From: Phenylobacterium sp. NIBR 498073
Lineage (GTDB): Bacteria; Pseudomonadota; Alphaproteobacteria; Caulobacterales; Caulobacteraceae
Direction of reading: 5' to 3'
Assembly: GCF_027286305.1 (NCBI RefSeq)
Contig: NZ_CP114599.1
Location: 682,001-746,000, forward strand
Length of the DNA stretch: 64,000 bases
The first letter of the stretch is position 1. Every line of letters begins with the position of its first letter. Below are positions 63,863-64,000 of this stretch, in pieces. The notes under the pieces are model-generated. The model saw only the letters and a program-made list of their open reading frames with translations. It was not told where the DNA came from and did no database searches. The position numbers and the translations under genes are program-made.

Positions 63863-64000
63863 ATGGCCTTCAAGCTCAATGTGAATGGCAAGGTGCTGTC
63901 GGCGGACGTCGACGGCGACACGCCTCTTCTCTGGGTGCTCCGCGACACCCTCGGCATACTCGGTCCCAAGTACGGTTGCGGCGTCGCCCAGTGCGGGGCC
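63863..64000 (+). CDS. (2Fe-2S)-binding subunit of a molybdenum hydroxylase (truncated by window edge)
   Basis: The first 46 codons encode [37 protein letters not shown] and VAQCGA. This is the plant-ferredoxin-type N-terminus of the small subunit in isoquinoline 1-oxidoreductase/xanthine-oxidase-type enzymes, with the first two cluster Cys present. A GGGAGGGCGG ribosome-binding region precedes ATG 63863. The large molybdopterin subunit is expected just outside the window. Confidence 0.9.
   Translation, partial: MAFKLNVNGKVLSADVDGDTPLLWVLRDTLGILGPKYGCGVAQCGA

Overview
The window is a high-GC chromosomal segment from an alphaproteobacterium, most likely a member of the Caulobacteraceae (Caulobacter or Phenylobacterium-like). 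The evidence is the protein flavour (UrcA protein, NodT-type outer-membrane lipoprotein, RpoH sigma-32, PhaR-type PHA regulator, YidD next to a NifU-like scaffold), the strong GC3 bias and the Caulobacterales-like order rpmH-rnpA-yidC-engB plus argB/dapD. No rRNA, tRNA, CRISPR array, intact transposase or integrase was seen. Most of the window is ordinary conserved core genome.

Layout. 0-7 kb: truncated typA, a strong small-RNA candidate, rmuC, def, a GNAT protein, an Ala-rich lipoprotein, fmt-truA, dapE. 7-16.5 kb: two unrecognised genes, then a leftward block dapD / HAD phosphatase / argB / acyl-CoA dehydrogenase / engB-yidC-rnpA-rpmH / map. 16.5-22.3 kb: a leftward TetR-hydrolase-quinone oxidoreductase operon, a dienoyl-CoA-reductase-like SDR and a chemoreceptor. 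22.5-35.8 kb: a small TonB-C-terminal-like protein, DUF72, an M28 peptidase, a divergent NodT/adaptor/RND-permease efflux operon, threonine dehydratase, purA and an atypical receiver protein.

35.9-41.9 kb is the only clearly accessory stretch. It starts at a decayed 64-base copy of the rpoH 3' end and stops at the intact rpoH, in the same orientation. It holds a 113-bp MITE-like element with 22-bp terminal inverted repeats, an AraC regulator next to an exported HExxH protein, a LuxR-type regulator, and a three-gene exported/membrane cluster whose middle gene looks broken. Gene density and codon bias are lower here than around it. I read it as an island that entered at, or recombined with, the rpoH 3' end; no mobility gene remains.

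42-64 kb: rpoH, rluD, an XRE regulator with an unusually regular array of 21-bp-spaced palindromes upstream, phoD, a LysE exporter, hisI, folE, cysS, a frameshifted GIY-YIG nuclease gene bracketed by two copies of a palindromic repeat, an SRPBCC-NifU-yidD-thrS-glycosyltransferase operon, HMG-CoA lyase, glycosyltransferases, the polyhydroxyalkanoate genes phaR and divergent phaAB, UrcA, and the start of a molybdenum-hydroxylase 2Fe-2S subunit.

The most interesting items are the 21-bp operator array (44.95-45.02 kb), the rpoH-fragment-bounded island with its MITE, the repeat-GIY-YIG-repeat unit, the small-RNA candidate upstream of rmuC, the receiver domain with Glu at the phosphoacceptor position, and an abrupt codon-usage change inside thrS. 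No fully new multi-gene system could be demonstrated from sequence alone.
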